This document shows, in pieces, positions 50,968-59,453 of a DNA stretch of 64,000 nt. This DNA comes from an uncultured Paracoccaceae bacterium. GTDB lineage: Bacteria > Pseudomonadota > Alphaproteobacteria > Rhodobacterales > Rhodobacteraceae. Numbering within the stretch: the stretch's first letter is position 1; each line of letters begins with the position of its first letter. The translations under genes were made by a program, and so were the position numbers. The notes beneath the pieces are model-generated. The model worked only from the letters and a program-made list of their open reading frames with translations, was not told the origin of the DNA and did no database searches. The DNA lies in contig CANLNM010000006.1 of assembly GCA_947492475.1 (NCBI GenBank), forward strand, positions 159,408 through 223,407, read 5' to 3'.

Positions 50968-51706
50968 GCATATCCAAAACGTGGTGGTTGCCCTGCGTGA
51001 CCACTTTGGCGTGGATCACATTGTCTATCACTGGGTCAGCTCAGATGGCGAACAATATGGATGCGGAACATACCCACCGTCCTGGGTGCAGCACTATGTT
51101 GATAGCGACTATCTGCGGATTGATCCGGTTGTGATCGGATGTTTTCAGCGGTTTCACCCGGTGGATTGGAAACGTCTTGACTGGTCTTCACGTGCCGCGC
51201 GTGCCTTTCAGGCGGATGCCATCAAAAACGGAATCGGAAACCAAGGGTTGTCGATTCCGATTCGCGGGCCAAATGGTCAATTCGCTTTGTTCACGGTTTC
51301 CCACAATTGTTCGGATGCTGAATGGGCAGAGTTCACAAAAAACCACCAACGGGAACTGATCCTCATCGCGCATTTTTTCAATCGTAAAGCGCTTGAAATA
51401 GAAGCAGGCCGCAAGCCCGAACCCGCCAAGCCGCTTTCCCCGCGTGAGGTGGACGCGCTGACCTATTTGGCGATGGGGTATGGGCGCGGCCAAGTGGCTG
51501 ATATGCTTTCGATTTCGGAACATACATTGCGCGCCTACATCGAAAGCGCACGGTTCAAACTTGGGGCGTTGAACACCATTCACGCTGTTGCACGGGCCCT
51601 GACCGAAGGCCTGATAGTGGTTGGTGGCGCCGCGCGCGCAGCCGAAGGTGGATGGCCCGGTCGGGCGGATGAATCCGAACCATCCAAGGTCATAGTCGCG
51701 CGCTAG
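50906..51706 (+). CDS. luxR: LuxR-type autoinducer-binding transcriptional regulator
   Basis: A 266-residue regulator. The N-terminal autoinducer domain shows conserved ligand-pocket residues in YPPSWVQHYVDSDYLRIDPVV (Trp60, Tyr64, Asp73, Pro74). The C-terminal LuxR helix-turn-helix is LSPREVDALTYLAMGYGRGQVADMLSISEHTLRAYIESARFKLGA (about 176-220). The start is uncertain: a TAG lies 9 nt upstream in frame, so GTG 50906 (used here) or GTG 50915 are the main options. It lies 117 nt before luxI and likely binds the AHL made by it. Confidence 0.9.
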   Translation: MAIVRRLDTFLEELDQAEGLEHIQNVVVALRDHFGVDHIVYHWVSSDGEQYGCGTYPPSWVQHYVDSDYLRIDPVVIGCFQRFHPVDWKRLDWSSRAARAFQADAIKNGIGNQGLSIPIRGPNGQFALFTVSHNCSDAEWAEFTKNHQRELILIAHFFNRKALEIEAGRKPEPAKPLSPREVDALTYLAMGYGRGQVADMLSISEHTLRAYIESARFKLGALNTIHAVARALTEGLIVVGGAARAAEGGWPGRADESEPSKVIVAR

Positions 51707-51725
51707 CCCTTCTTTCCAGTAAGTT

Positions 51726-51770
51726 TTGGTTAATATGCTGCGTTCGCATCGTTAGCGCAGCATTAACCAA
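51726..51770. promoter_or_regulatory. Long inverted repeat between luxR and luxI
   Basis: Left arm TTGGTTAATATGCTGCG (51726-51742) and right arm CGCAGCATTAACCAA (51756-51770), matching except for an extra two bases in the left arm. The right arm contains TTAG-N7-TTAACC (51752-51768), one mismatch from a CtrA-type site. It lies 54 bp before the luxI ATG. It could be a lux-box-like operator, a CtrA target or a leader hairpin; it has no U-tract. Confidence 0.5.
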
Positions 51771-51823
51771 TGTTCTCGTATTGTTCACTCAACGGAGCAG
51801 GCCTTGGACGGAAGGAATTTCTC

Positions 51824-52474
51824 ATGTTGCGCTATCATTACGCCAGTGAGCTAGACAAATACCCACACCTACGCGATTCCATGTTTCGGGATCGTGCGGA
51901 TCAGTTTCACACCCGTTTGGGGTGGGACGTGACCGTTGACAAAGATGGTTTTGAGCATGACGAGTATGATGAAATGGACCCGCTATATGTGATTTGGCAG
52001 CGTCCAGATGGGTCCCACGGCGGGTCGATGCGGTTCCTGCCAACAACAGGCCGGACCATGGTAAACGATCATTTCCTTGAACTGACCGATGGTGTTTCCA
52101 TTCAATCCCCTTTGATTTGGGAATGCACGCGGTTTTGCCTTGCTCGTAACGCCGAAAGCCGGATTGCAGGCGCGTTAATGCTTGCCGGTGGGGAATTGAT
52201 GCGCGCCTTTGGGCTTAGCCATTTTGTCGGTGTGTTTGACGCACGCATGGTTCGGATCTATCGCATGATCGGCTCTTCACCCGAAGTGTTAGGCAGTGCA
52301 GGAGAAGGCCGTGATCGGATCAGTGTTGGGTTGTGGGAATATGATCCGCTGGATAGGGGCAAAGTGTTGAAACGGGCCGGGCTTTCATCCGAAATTTCGG
52401 AATTGTGGTTCGAACGCAGCTTTGGCCGGCCGGTTATGCAAAATGATTACGCAGCACATGCCGCTGTGGCCTGA
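51824..52474 (+). CDS. luxI: LuxI-type acyl-homoserine-lactone synthase
   Basis: A 216-residue LuxI enzyme making N-acyl-homoserine lactone from SAM and an acyl carrier. The invariant family residues are present at the usual places: Arg24, Phe28, Trp34, Asp46, Asp49, Arg70, Phe84, Glu100, Arg103. The ATG at 51824 has AAGGA with a 7-nt spacer; the frame is open 54 nt further upstream but without a Shine-Dalgarno. The signal's acyl chain cannot be read from sequence. Confidence 0.94.
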   Translation: MLRYHYASELDKYPHLRDSMFRDRADQFHTRLGWDVTVDKDGFEHDEYDEMDPLYVIWQRPDGSHGGSMRFLPTTGRTMVNDHFLELTDGVSIQSPLIWECTRFCLARNAESRIAGALMLAGGELMRAFGLSHFVGVFDARMVRIYRMIGSSPEVLGSAGEGRDRISVGLWEYDPLDRGKVLKRAGLSSEISELWFERSFGRPVMQNDYAAHAAVA

Positions 52475-52515
52475 TCCTGCTGGCACCTTTTTGATCACGG
52501 GGGTAGGGTCGCGTT

Positions 52516-54045
52516 ATGACCCTTCCCACCGTAACATTCTCCGAAGATCAGGCAGAAGCCTGGGACACAATTGCAGAAGCCTTACGCGGTTCTGGAATTG
52601 ATTTATCTGACAATTTGCTGATGCCACCCAATGGCGGCACAGAAAATGTGCTGGCGGTCATTGGTAAGGCTGGGTCGGGCAAAACACTGCTGCTGGCAGA
52701 GTTGTACAAAGCGCTGAAAGACGCGGGTGTCGACGTCATTTCGGGGGACTGGGAAGGCAAAAAACGCAAAGATCGCAGAACGTTGGCGATTTTGGCCCCC
52801 ACAAACAAAGCCGCGAGCGTTTTGCGAAATCGCGGTGTGCCTGCAACCACGATCCACCGCATTTTGTACACGCCGGTTTATGATCCGGAATACGAAAAGA
52901 TCGCTGAATGGTTGGCGGGTGAGGGTGAAAAACCCAAAATCGAAGGGTTAACCGATGTCGCGCTGGACCGGGCGTGGGCGTCGTTTCAGCTTAATGCGTC
53001 CGTACCTGCGGCGCTGGCGGCGGCTGGGCTTCGAGGGTCAGACTTTATCACGGGGTGGAAACGCCGAGAGGAAGGGCTGGACATCGGGTTTGTCGATGAA
53101 AGTTCGATGTTGGATAAACGCCAATTCGATGACTTGCAGGAAATTTTCCCAACCTTGCTATTGTTTGGCGACCCGGCACAATTGCCCCCGGTTCAAAGCG
53201 AGGGCGGCATGGTGTTTGAAACCCTGCCACCTGAACGTAGCCTGATTTTGTCACGTGTGCACCGTCAGGATGCTGGCAACCCGATTCTAGATTTAGCGCA
53301 TGCGCTGGCGGATCCACAGCTCGATTTTCATACGTTTGAACGCATGATCGAAGAAGCATCGCAAAAGGATGATCGCGTTGTCATGGCGCAGCGGGTCGAA
53401 TCGGATTTGATGGCGCGCTCTCCTGTTTTGGTGTGGCGCAATGCAACCCGGATCCGGTTGATTCACGCCTTTCGCGCAGCATACAAAGCCCCCGGAGATG
53501 AGCTTCTGGAGGGGGAGCCGTTGATTTGCGACGGTATTGAACTGCCGCTGAAACATCGCAAAAAACGACTGGATCTAGAGGCACGGGGCCTGATCAAAGG
53601 CGCGCAGGTTGTTTATTTGGGGCCGGGACGAAAGCCGGGATTTTCACGCCTACATGTCATGGGGGCCGAAGATCCACAGGTATCCGCAGCCAGTATTGTC
53701 AAAATTGAGCAAGAAGGCGACGAAGAGCCATTCATCCCGTTTGCGGCGCGTATGGGGGCCACATTTTTGCACGGAGCGGCCGTGACGATCCATAAATCCC
53801 AAGGTTCCCAATGGGATACGGTTCAGGTCTTTGCGCCGGATATTTATGCTGCTAGTCGGATGGGCCGGGTTGAGGCAGGGCAACCCTTGTGGAAACGTCT
53901 TGCCTATGTGGCGATCACGCGGGCGGAAAACAGATTACTTTGGGTCGTGCGCAATCGGCTTGGATTGCCGTCAAACCCTTTACGGGTTGATGATCTTAGG
54001 GTTGCACCCACCCCCTTAACGCTTGAACCAACGGAAACAACATGA
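52516..54045 (+). CDS. RecD-like ATP-dependent DNA helicase
   Basis: A 509-residue superfamily 1 helicase. Walker A is GKAGSGKTLLL (residue 50 on), Walker B is GFVDESSML, motif III is LLLFGDPAQLPPVQ, and the UvrD_C_2 region has TIHKSQGSQWDTVQVFAP and LAYVAITRAENRLLWVV. It resembles the AAA_30 RecD-like helicases that act without RecBC. It is 41 nt downstream of luxI and overlaps the following SDR gene by 4 nt. The role in repair or replication restart is inferred from the family. Confidence 0.86.
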   Translation: MTLPTVTFSEDQAEAWDTIAEALRGSGIDLSDNLLMPPNGGTENVLAVIGKAGSGKTLLLAELYKALKDAGVDVISGDWEGKKRKDRRTLAILAPTNKAASVLRNRGVPATTIHRILYTPVYDPEYEKIAEWLAGEGEKPKIEGLTDVALDRAWASFQLNASVPAALAAAGLRGSDFITGWKRREEGLDIGFVDESSMLDKRQFDDLQEIFPTLLLFGDPAQLPPVQSEGGMVFETLPPERSLILSRVHRQDAGNPILDLAHALADPQLDFHTFERMIEEASQKDDRVVMAQRVESDLMARSPVLVWRNATRIRLIHAFRAAYKAPGDELLEGEPLICDGIELPLKHRKKRLDLEARGLIKGAQVVYLGPGRKPGFSRLHVMGAEDPQVSAASIVKIEQEGDEEPFIPFAARMGATFLHGAAVTIHKSQGSQWDTVQVFAPDIYAASRMGRVEAGQPLWKRLAYVAITRAENRLLWVVRNRLGLPSNPLRVDDLRVAPTPLTLEPTETT

Positions 54046-54761
54046 AGAGTATTATTATCACCGGGGCCAGTTCTGGCATTGGGGCTGCGACAGCGCAACG
54101 ATTTCTGAGCGAGGGGTGGATCGTCGGATTGGTAGCCAGACGACAGCCTGCGTTGATCGAGGTGGCAAATGGGGCGCAGAACGCGGTCGTTTTGCCATGT
54201 GATGTGACGGATGAGGCGCAAGTGAAGCGCGCATTTGGCCAATTCGTAGATCGGGCTGGGCATCTGAATTCGTTGTTTAACAACGCAGGACAATTTGGCC
54301 CGTCGGGTAGCTTGGACGAAATCGAATTGACGGATTGGCGTGCGACTATTGATTTAAACGTGACCGCGATGTTTTTATGCGCCAAGTCCGCGTTTGGGCA
54401 AATGCGGCACCAATCCCCACAAGGTGGGCGGATCATCAATAACGGGTCGTTGTCGGCACATGCGCCCCGCACACCGTTTTCAGCCGCCTATACCACCAGC
54501 AAACATGCCATTTCAGGGCTGACCAAAACGATCACAATGGACGGTCGGCCGTTTGATATTGCCTGCGGTCAAATTGACATTGGTAATGCGGCGACGCCAT
54601 TGGTGCGCTCAATTTCTGAATCCGAAGGCGATACGCCGATGACGATGGATGTGTCCCATTGCGCCGATGCAGTCTGGCAGATGGCCAATTTGCCGTTATC
54701 GGCAAATGTGCAATCCATGACAATTATGGCAACAAAGATGCCGTTTGTTGGTCGCGGCTAA
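54042..54761 (+). CDS. Short-chain dehydrogenase/reductase
   Basis: A 239-residue SDR with the cofactor motif TGASSGIGAATAQR (residues 7-20), NNAG-type FNNAGQFGP, and an active-site Ser and YxxxK (AAYTTSKHAI, about 146-155). Substrate unknown. It overlaps the helicase stop by 4 nt and is convergent with the TIGR02186 gene 1 nt away. Confidence 0.9.
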   Translation: MKSIIITGASSGIGAATAQRFLSEGWIVGLVARRQPALIEVANGAQNAVVLPCDVTDEAQVKRAFGQFVDRAGHLNSLFNNAGQFGPSGSLDEIELTDWRATIDLNVTAMFLCAKSAFGQMRHQSPQGGRIINNGSLSAHAPRTPFSAAYTTSKHAISGLTKTITMDGRPFDIACGQIDIGNAATPLVRSISESEGDTPMTMDVSHCADAVWQMANLPLSANVQSMTIMATKMPFVGRG

Positions 54762-54762
54762 C

Positions 54763-55521
54763 TTAGCGTTGGAAGGCCCGGAATGCTGCGGATGCCCCCC
54801 AACCAGCGGCAATCGCGATCGTGAGTGACATCAACCCGTAAAGAAACGGATTTTCGTGCGCAAGGTTGAACAAAAACCGTTCCAAACCAACCTTTTGTAC
54901 GGCAATCGGCGTTTCGTATTGATCGATAACCTGGCCGTTGCGTGTCAGGAAAATCCGGGTCACGTAATCGCCGGCTGTCAGGTTTGCAGGCAGCGAAATC
55001 GCCGTGCGAAACAGCGTGTCCTGATCCAAATCAACCGCGCCTTCAAGCAGCTGATAAGAATCTTCGGCGCCGCGGATGCGGATCAAAGCTTCGGTAAAGC
55101 TCTCTGAATCCATGACATCCATCGGGGCCCCAACAGATCGGATAGCGCGCGGAATGGTGACTTTGTGTCTTAGATCTTCGACGTCGGACAAAACCTGTTG
55201 AATTGGATTGGTCGTCGCCACCGCATAAAAGGACGGGGCGGCGTCCACATCGACGGCGGCGGTGTTGATCCAGATGCCATAACGCCATGCTTTGCGGCGC
55301 ACGGTGACGGGCTCTGATGGGCCGGAAACCGTCACGATTACTTCTAGGGGGCCTTCGTTCGAAATGGGCGTTTCGCGTTTGATTGCGCCAAAGATCAGGA
55401 TGTCTTTGCCGTCAAAATTCGCTGTGATCGCAACTTCGTTTTGGGACAGGCCCAATACGATCTCTTCGGCGGCCAAAGGAGATGTGAGACAGGTTATCAG
55501 AGCGAGGAGGCGAAGAAACAT
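54763..55521 (-). CDS. TIGR02186 family exported membrane protein, TauE partner
   Basis: A 252-residue protein with a signal peptide (MFLRLLALITCLTSPLAAE) and a periplasmic beta-rich domain (EIVLGLSQNEVAITANFDGKDILIFGAIKRETPI is the family start). A single C-terminal transmembrane helix follows (FLYGLMSLTIAIAAGWGASAA). TIGR02186 proteins are nearly always encoded beside TauE/SafE permeases, and here the stop of the TauE gene overlaps its start by 1 nt. Function unknown, probably part of a transport system for sulfur oxyanions. Confidence 0.84.
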   Translation of the reverse strand: MFLRLLALITCLTSPLAAEEIVLGLSQNEVAITANFDGKDILIFGAIKRETPISNEGPLEVIVTVSGPSEPVTVRRKAWRYGIWINTAAVDVDAAPSFYAVATTNPIQQVLSDVEDLRHKVTIPRAIRSVGAPMDVMDSESFTEALIRIRGAEDSYQLLEGAVDLDQDTLFRTAISLPANLTAGDYVTRIFLTRNGQVIDQYETPIAVQKVGLERFLFNLAHENPFLYGLMSLTIAIAAGWGASAAFRAFQR

Positions 55522-56438
55522 CAGTGACCTCCTGTCGCGCCGATTGAGTATAGTTCAGACGGCTGGATCAGCAATTCCAGCGCGAGCTTCCCGCAGACAA
55601 CCAAAACCAGCGCGGCGAGCAGGATGCGCAACTGTTCTGCCTTCAGCTTTAGTCCGATCCGGGTGCCGATCTGAGCGCCAATAACACCCCCAACGAGCAA
55701 AAGCACAGCCAAAACGACATCCACTGTAAAGTTGGTCGTTGCATGCAGCATCGTCGTGAATGCAGTCACAAAAATGATCTGAAACAGCGAGGTGCCAACC
55801 ACCACTTTGGTCGGCATACCCAGCAGATAAATCATCGCGGGCACCATGATAAAACCGCCGCCGACACCCATGATTGCGGCCAAAATACCCACGCAGATCC
55901 CAACCATGACCGGCGGAATTACCGAGATGTAAAGCCCTGAGACGCGGAACTTCATTTTGAATGGCAGGTTGTGAACCCAAGTGTGTTTGCGCCGTGTAGG
56001 TGCGCCGCCAGGGCGTTTGGATTTTTGCAGTGCGCGCAGGCTTTCAAAGAACATCAGGCCGCCGACAACACCCAAAAATACGACATAGCAAAGCCGCACC
56101 AGCAGGTCGACTTGTCCTAATGATTTCAGGTAGTTAAATATCACCACCCCAACTGCAGCGCCGATTAACCCCCCCACCAACAGGACCACGCCCATTCGCA
56201 GATCTACGGTTTTTCGTCGTAGATGCGCCAATAGTCCGGAAAACGAAGATGCGACAATCTGGTTGGCTTCGGTTGCGACGGCAACAGCGGGCGGAATGCC
56301 GATAAAAAACAAAAGCGGTGTCATAAGGAAGCCACCGCCTACGCCAAACATGCCCGATAATATGCCCACAATTCCGCCCAAGCCAAGAAGAAGGAAGGCG
56401 TTCACCGATACCTCGGCGATAGGCAGATATATTTGCAT
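55521..56438 (-). CDS. TauE/SafE family permease, TIGR02186-associated
   Basis: A 305-residue membrane protein with about eight helices. GLGGIVGILSGMFGVGGGFLMTPLLFFIGIPPAVAVATEANQIVASSFSG near the N-terminus and GILAAIMGVGGGFIMVPAMIYLLGMPTKVVVGTSLFQI in the second half are the paired TauE repeats. Two ATGs (56444 and 56438) are candidates; MQIYLPIAEVSVNAFLLLG at 56438 looks like the usual N-terminus. Substrate probably sulfite or sulfonate, by family. Confidence 0.88.
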   Translation of the reverse strand: MQIYLPIAEVSVNAFLLLGLGGIVGILSGMFGVGGGFLMTPLLFFIGIPPAVAVATEANQIVASSFSGLLAHLRRKTVDLRMGVVLLVGGLIGAAVGVVIFNYLKSLGQVDLLVRLCYVVFLGVVGGLMFFESLRALQKSKRPGGAPTRRKHTWVHNLPFKMKFRVSGLYISVIPPVMVGICVGILAAIMGVGGGFIMVPAMIYLLGMPTKVVVGTSLFQIIFVTAFTTMLHATTNFTVDVVLAVLLLVGGVIGAQIGTRIGLKLKAEQLRILLAALVLVVCGKLALELLIQPSELYSIGATGGH

Positions 56439-56508
56439 GGGCATCCCGCTGATTATGGGTTGCCTCTTAAAAGCCTATTTTGGGTAGGTGTGTCAAATGG
56501 GTGGGCAC

Positions 56509-56530
56509 AAAAATGGCGTCAAAAGACGCT
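56509..56530 (-). terminator. Terminator of the nucleoside phosphorylase operon
   Basis: Hairpin GCGTC/GACGC with an AAAA loop (56516-56529); in the minus direction it is followed by CATTTTTG. It lies about 40 nt beyond the stop of the gene at 56570. Confidence 0.7.
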
Positions 56531-56569
56531 CATTATTGAGACTGGCGTTATCATTTTTTGAAATTGGAC

Positions 56570-57376
56570 CTAAAAGTTGACCCTAAGGTAGCGACGAAGC
56601 ACTTTCTCTAGTTTTGAAGCGCCAAGAGGGGCCATGTTTTTGGTGTGTTCATGGCTGATGGCTTCTGTACCCAGTCCCTCTGCCATGTTCGTGATTGTTG
56701 AAATGGCCGCTGTACGCAACCCCAAAAAACGGGCGAGGATCACCTCGGGTACGGTGGACATGCCCACAGCGTCAGACCCCAGCATTCGAATGGCGCGGAT
56801 TTCGGCCGGCGTTTCAAAGGATGGGCCGGAATACCATGTGTAAATGCCTTCGTGCATGTCTACATCGCTGGCAAGAGCCGCCTGTTTTAGCGCTTCGCGC
56901 AGATCGGCATCATAGGCATTGTGCATCGACACAAACCGCGCATCAGATTTTTCGCCGATCAATGGGTTCAGGCCGGAAAAATTGATATGATCCGTCAGAC
57001 ACATAATCGAACCGGTGGGCATGTCAGCCCGCAATGATCCGGCTGCATTGGTCGCGATCACTTGGTCCGCCCCCAGCGCCTTTAACACCTCAAGCGGCAG
57101 GCGCATCGCATCGCCACGCCCGCTTTCGTAATAATGTGCCCGTCCGCCAAAAGCGGCGACGCGCACGCCTTCTAAAGTGCCAATAACAAGGTTCGGATTA
57201 TGCCCGGACACACCCGCATGGGGAAAACCGGGCAGAGCGTCATAGGGAATGGCAACGCCATCCACCGTGTCGGCGATATGTCCAAGCCCAGAGCCAAGGA
57301 TCAGACCGATCTGAACGGGGGCATCCCCGGCCAGCTCTTTGATCTGCGCGGCGAGCGCTTCAGCGTTCTTTGACAT
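56570..57376 (-). CDS. Purine nucleoside phosphorylase, trimeric type
   Basis: A 268-residue phosphorylase of the trimeric PNP family. It has LILGSGLGHIAD (phosphate loop), FPHAGVSGHNPNLVIGT, FGGRAHYYE, ATNAAGSLRADMPTG, MSTVPEVILAR and SITNMAEGL (Asn base contact). The frame opens well upstream; ATG 57376 gives the normal length and overlaps the permease stop by 17 nt. It is the last gene of the BMP-type nucleoside importer operon, so it would cleave the imported nucleosides. It belongs to a different fold family from DeoD at 44412. Confidence 0.92.
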   Translation of the reverse strand: MSKNAEALAAQIKELAGDAPVQIGLILGSGLGHIADTVDGVAIPYDALPGFPHAGVSGHNPNLVIGTLEGVRVAAFGGRAHYYESGRGDAMRLPLEVLKALGADQVIATNAAGSLRADMPTGSIMCLTDHINFSGLNPLIGEKSDARFVSMHNAYDADLREALKQAALASDVDMHEGIYTWYSGPSFETPAEIRAIRMLGSDAVGMSTVPEVILARFLGLRTAAISTITNMAEGLGTEAISHEHTKNMAPLGASKLEKVLRRYLRVNF

Positions 57377-58328
57377 AGGGTTCGCCGCCTGCACGTGGGG
57401 GGATCGCTTTGCCAACAAAGCCCGCCAGAATGATGACCGTGAGGATATAGGGCAATGCGTCCAGCAATTGCACCTGAACCTTAAAGCCAAGCGTGTTTTC
57501 AATCAGGTCGGGGCGCAGTGCCAGTGCCTGAAGGAAGCCAAATAACAGGCAGGTATAGAGCGCATGCCAGGGCCGCCATTTGGCAAAGATCAGCGCCGCC
57601 AGTGCGATGAATCCGCGGCCTGCGGTCATGTCTTTGGTGAACCCAGCCTGAAGTGACGTGGACAGATAGGCCCCTGCAATCCCGCATAAAATGCCGCAGA
57701 TCAGCACAGCAGAAAACCGCAATCGGATCACCGAAATCCCGGCTGTATCAACGGCGGCGGGGTTTTCCCCAACGGCGCGCAAACGCAGGCCAAACCGGGT
57801 GCGAAACAACAGCCACCACGTGGCAGGCACGGCGAGTAGCGCCAGATAAACGATGATCGTATGACCCGACAAAAGATCGCTATAAAGCGGCCCCAGCAGC
57901 GGCACATCGGCCAGCTGTTCTGCGAAAGGCAGGTTTAGGTTTTCAAAGCGCGCAGCCCCGGCCAATTGCGGTGTTCGACTGCCCTGAGCAAACCAACTTT
58001 GGGCGACCACAACCGACAATCCGGCGGCCAAGAAATTGATCGCCACCCCGGAAATAAGCTGATTCCCGCGGAACGTGATCGAGGCCACGCCATGCAACAA
58101 TGCCAGCCCCATCGCGACGCCAACGCCAGCCAACAGGCCGATCCAAGCAGATCCGCTAGTATAGGCCACCGCCGCGGACAAAAACGCAGCGGCCAACATT
58201 TTGCCTTCTAGACCGATGTCGAAAATCCCGGCCCGTTCCGAATAAAGCCCGGCCAGACAAGCCAGCAACAAAGGTGTCGCAAACCGCAAAGAGCTGTCGA
58301 GAACCTGAATAAGTGTATCGATATCCAC
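57360..58328 (-). CDS. Nucleoside ABC transporter permease (BMP-type, second subunit)
   Basis: A 322-residue permease with about nine helices. Family landmarks are FDIGLEGKMLAAAFLSAAVAYTSGS, GNQLISGVAINFLAAGLS, LRAVGENPAAVDTAGI and ALAALIFAKWRPW, as in YufQ/NupQ. It overlaps the phosphorylase gene by 17 nt and lies 3 nt downstream of the other permease gene. Together with 58332, 59454 and 61068 it forms an ABC nucleoside importer. Confidence 0.9.
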   Translation of the reverse strand: MDIDTLIQVLDSSLRFATPLLLACLAGLYSERAGIFDIGLEGKMLAAAFLSAAVAYTSGSAWIGLLAGVGVAMGLALLHGVASITFRGNQLISGVAINFLAAGLSVVVAQSWFAQGSRTPQLAGAARFENLNLPFAEQLADVPLLGPLYSDLLSGHTIIVYLALLAVPATWWLLFRTRFGLRLRAVGENPAAVDTAGISVIRLRFSAVLICGILCGIAGAYLSTSLQAGFTKDMTAGRGFIALAALIFAKWRPWHALYTCLLFGFLQALALRPDLIENTLGFKVQVQLLDALPYILTVIILAGFVGKAIPPRAGGEPYVKER

Positions 58329-58331
58329 GGC

Positions 58332-59453
58332 TTAGCCCTCCTGCTTGCGGTTTTTGGCGATGAACAGCCGTTCCAGTGGCATACGCACCATATTGTCCAA
58401 TGCGCCCGTGAACAGGATCACCAACGCTTGGATCACAACGATCATTTCACGCGGGATCGACGTCCAAAACGCCAATTCAGCGCCGCCTTGGTACAATGCC
58501 CCAAACAATAGCGCCGCCAAGAACACCCCAAACGGATGGGACCGCCCCATCAGGGCCACGGCGATGCCGATAAACCCAGCGCCCTCAACCGCGTTCAAAA
58601 CCAGCCGTTCGGCGTCGCCTTGCGCTTGGTTGACGGCCATCAATCCGGACAATCCACCAGAGATTAGCATCGCAACCATGATGATTTTAAACGGGCTGAT
58701 CCCAGCATATTTCGCCGCTGTTTCGGACAGGCCGTAGGACCGTAATTGATAACCCAGACGTGTGCGCCAGATCAGCGCCCAAACCACAAAACAGGCAATA
58801 ACAGCGAGGAAAAACGTGATGTTTGCCGGGGAGCGTAGGAAAATCGCCTTGGCCTCTTCGCCCGCAAATATTTGCCAGATTGGGTTAAACATTTCCTGAA
58901 AATTCGGCAAATGGGTTGCCTCAGGAAACGGCGCACTGGCCGGTTCCATCGACCCCAAAGGTTTCAACGGACCCACCAGCATGTAGTTCAGCAACGAGGC
59001 CGCGATAAAGTTGAACATGATCGTTGTGATCACGATATGGCTACCGCGGCGGGCCTGCAAATAGGCCGGGATCGCCGCCCACATCGCCCCAAACATCGCC
59101 GCTCCAAGGCTGGCGCCAAGCAGCGCGAGCGACCAATGCGGCCATGGGATATAGAGACACACGATCGCAACGCCCAGACCGCCGACCAGTGCCTGACCTT
59201 CGCCGCCGATGTTGAACATCCGGGCGTGGAATGCGACCGAAACCGCCAATCCGGTAAAGATAAAGTTCGTGGTGTAATAGAGCGTATAGCCGATATTTTG
59301 GGTGTTCCCAAACGCGCCATCGACCATTTTTTGCAACGCGATCAAGGGGTTTTCCCCGATGGCCATAATCACAAATGCAGAAATGATCGCCGCAAGGATC
59401 AACGAAATCATCGGGATCAGGATCACATCCGCCCATTTAGGCATCTTTTCCAT
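58332..59453 (-). CDS. Nucleoside ABC transporter permease (BMP-type, first subunit)
   Basis: A 373-residue permease like YufP/NupP. Helices are separated by the family segments FNIGGEGQALVGGLGVAIV, YLQARRGSHIVITTIMFNFIAASLLNYMLVGPL and AEGAGFIGIAVALMG-like VEGAGFIGIAVALMGRSHPFGV. It abuts the ATPase gene by 0-1 nt and precedes the second permease by 3 nt. Confidence 0.9.
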   Translation of the reverse strand: MEKMPKWADVILIPMISLILAAIISAFVIMAIGENPLIALQKMVDGAFGNTQNIGYTLYYTTNFIFTGLAVSVAFHARMFNIGGEGQALVGGLGVAIVCLYIPWPHWSLALLGASLGAAMFGAMWAAIPAYLQARRGSHIVITTIMFNFIAASLLNYMLVGPLKPLGSMEPASAPFPEATHLPNFQEMFNPIWQIFAGEEAKAIFLRSPANITFFLAVIACFVVWALIWRTRLGYQLRSYGLSETAAKYAGISPFKIIMVAMLISGGLSGLMAVNQAQGDAERLVLNAVEGAGFIGIAVALMGRSHPFGVFLAALLFGALYQGGAELAFWTSIPREMIVVIQALVILFTGALDNMVRMPLERLFIAKNRKQEG

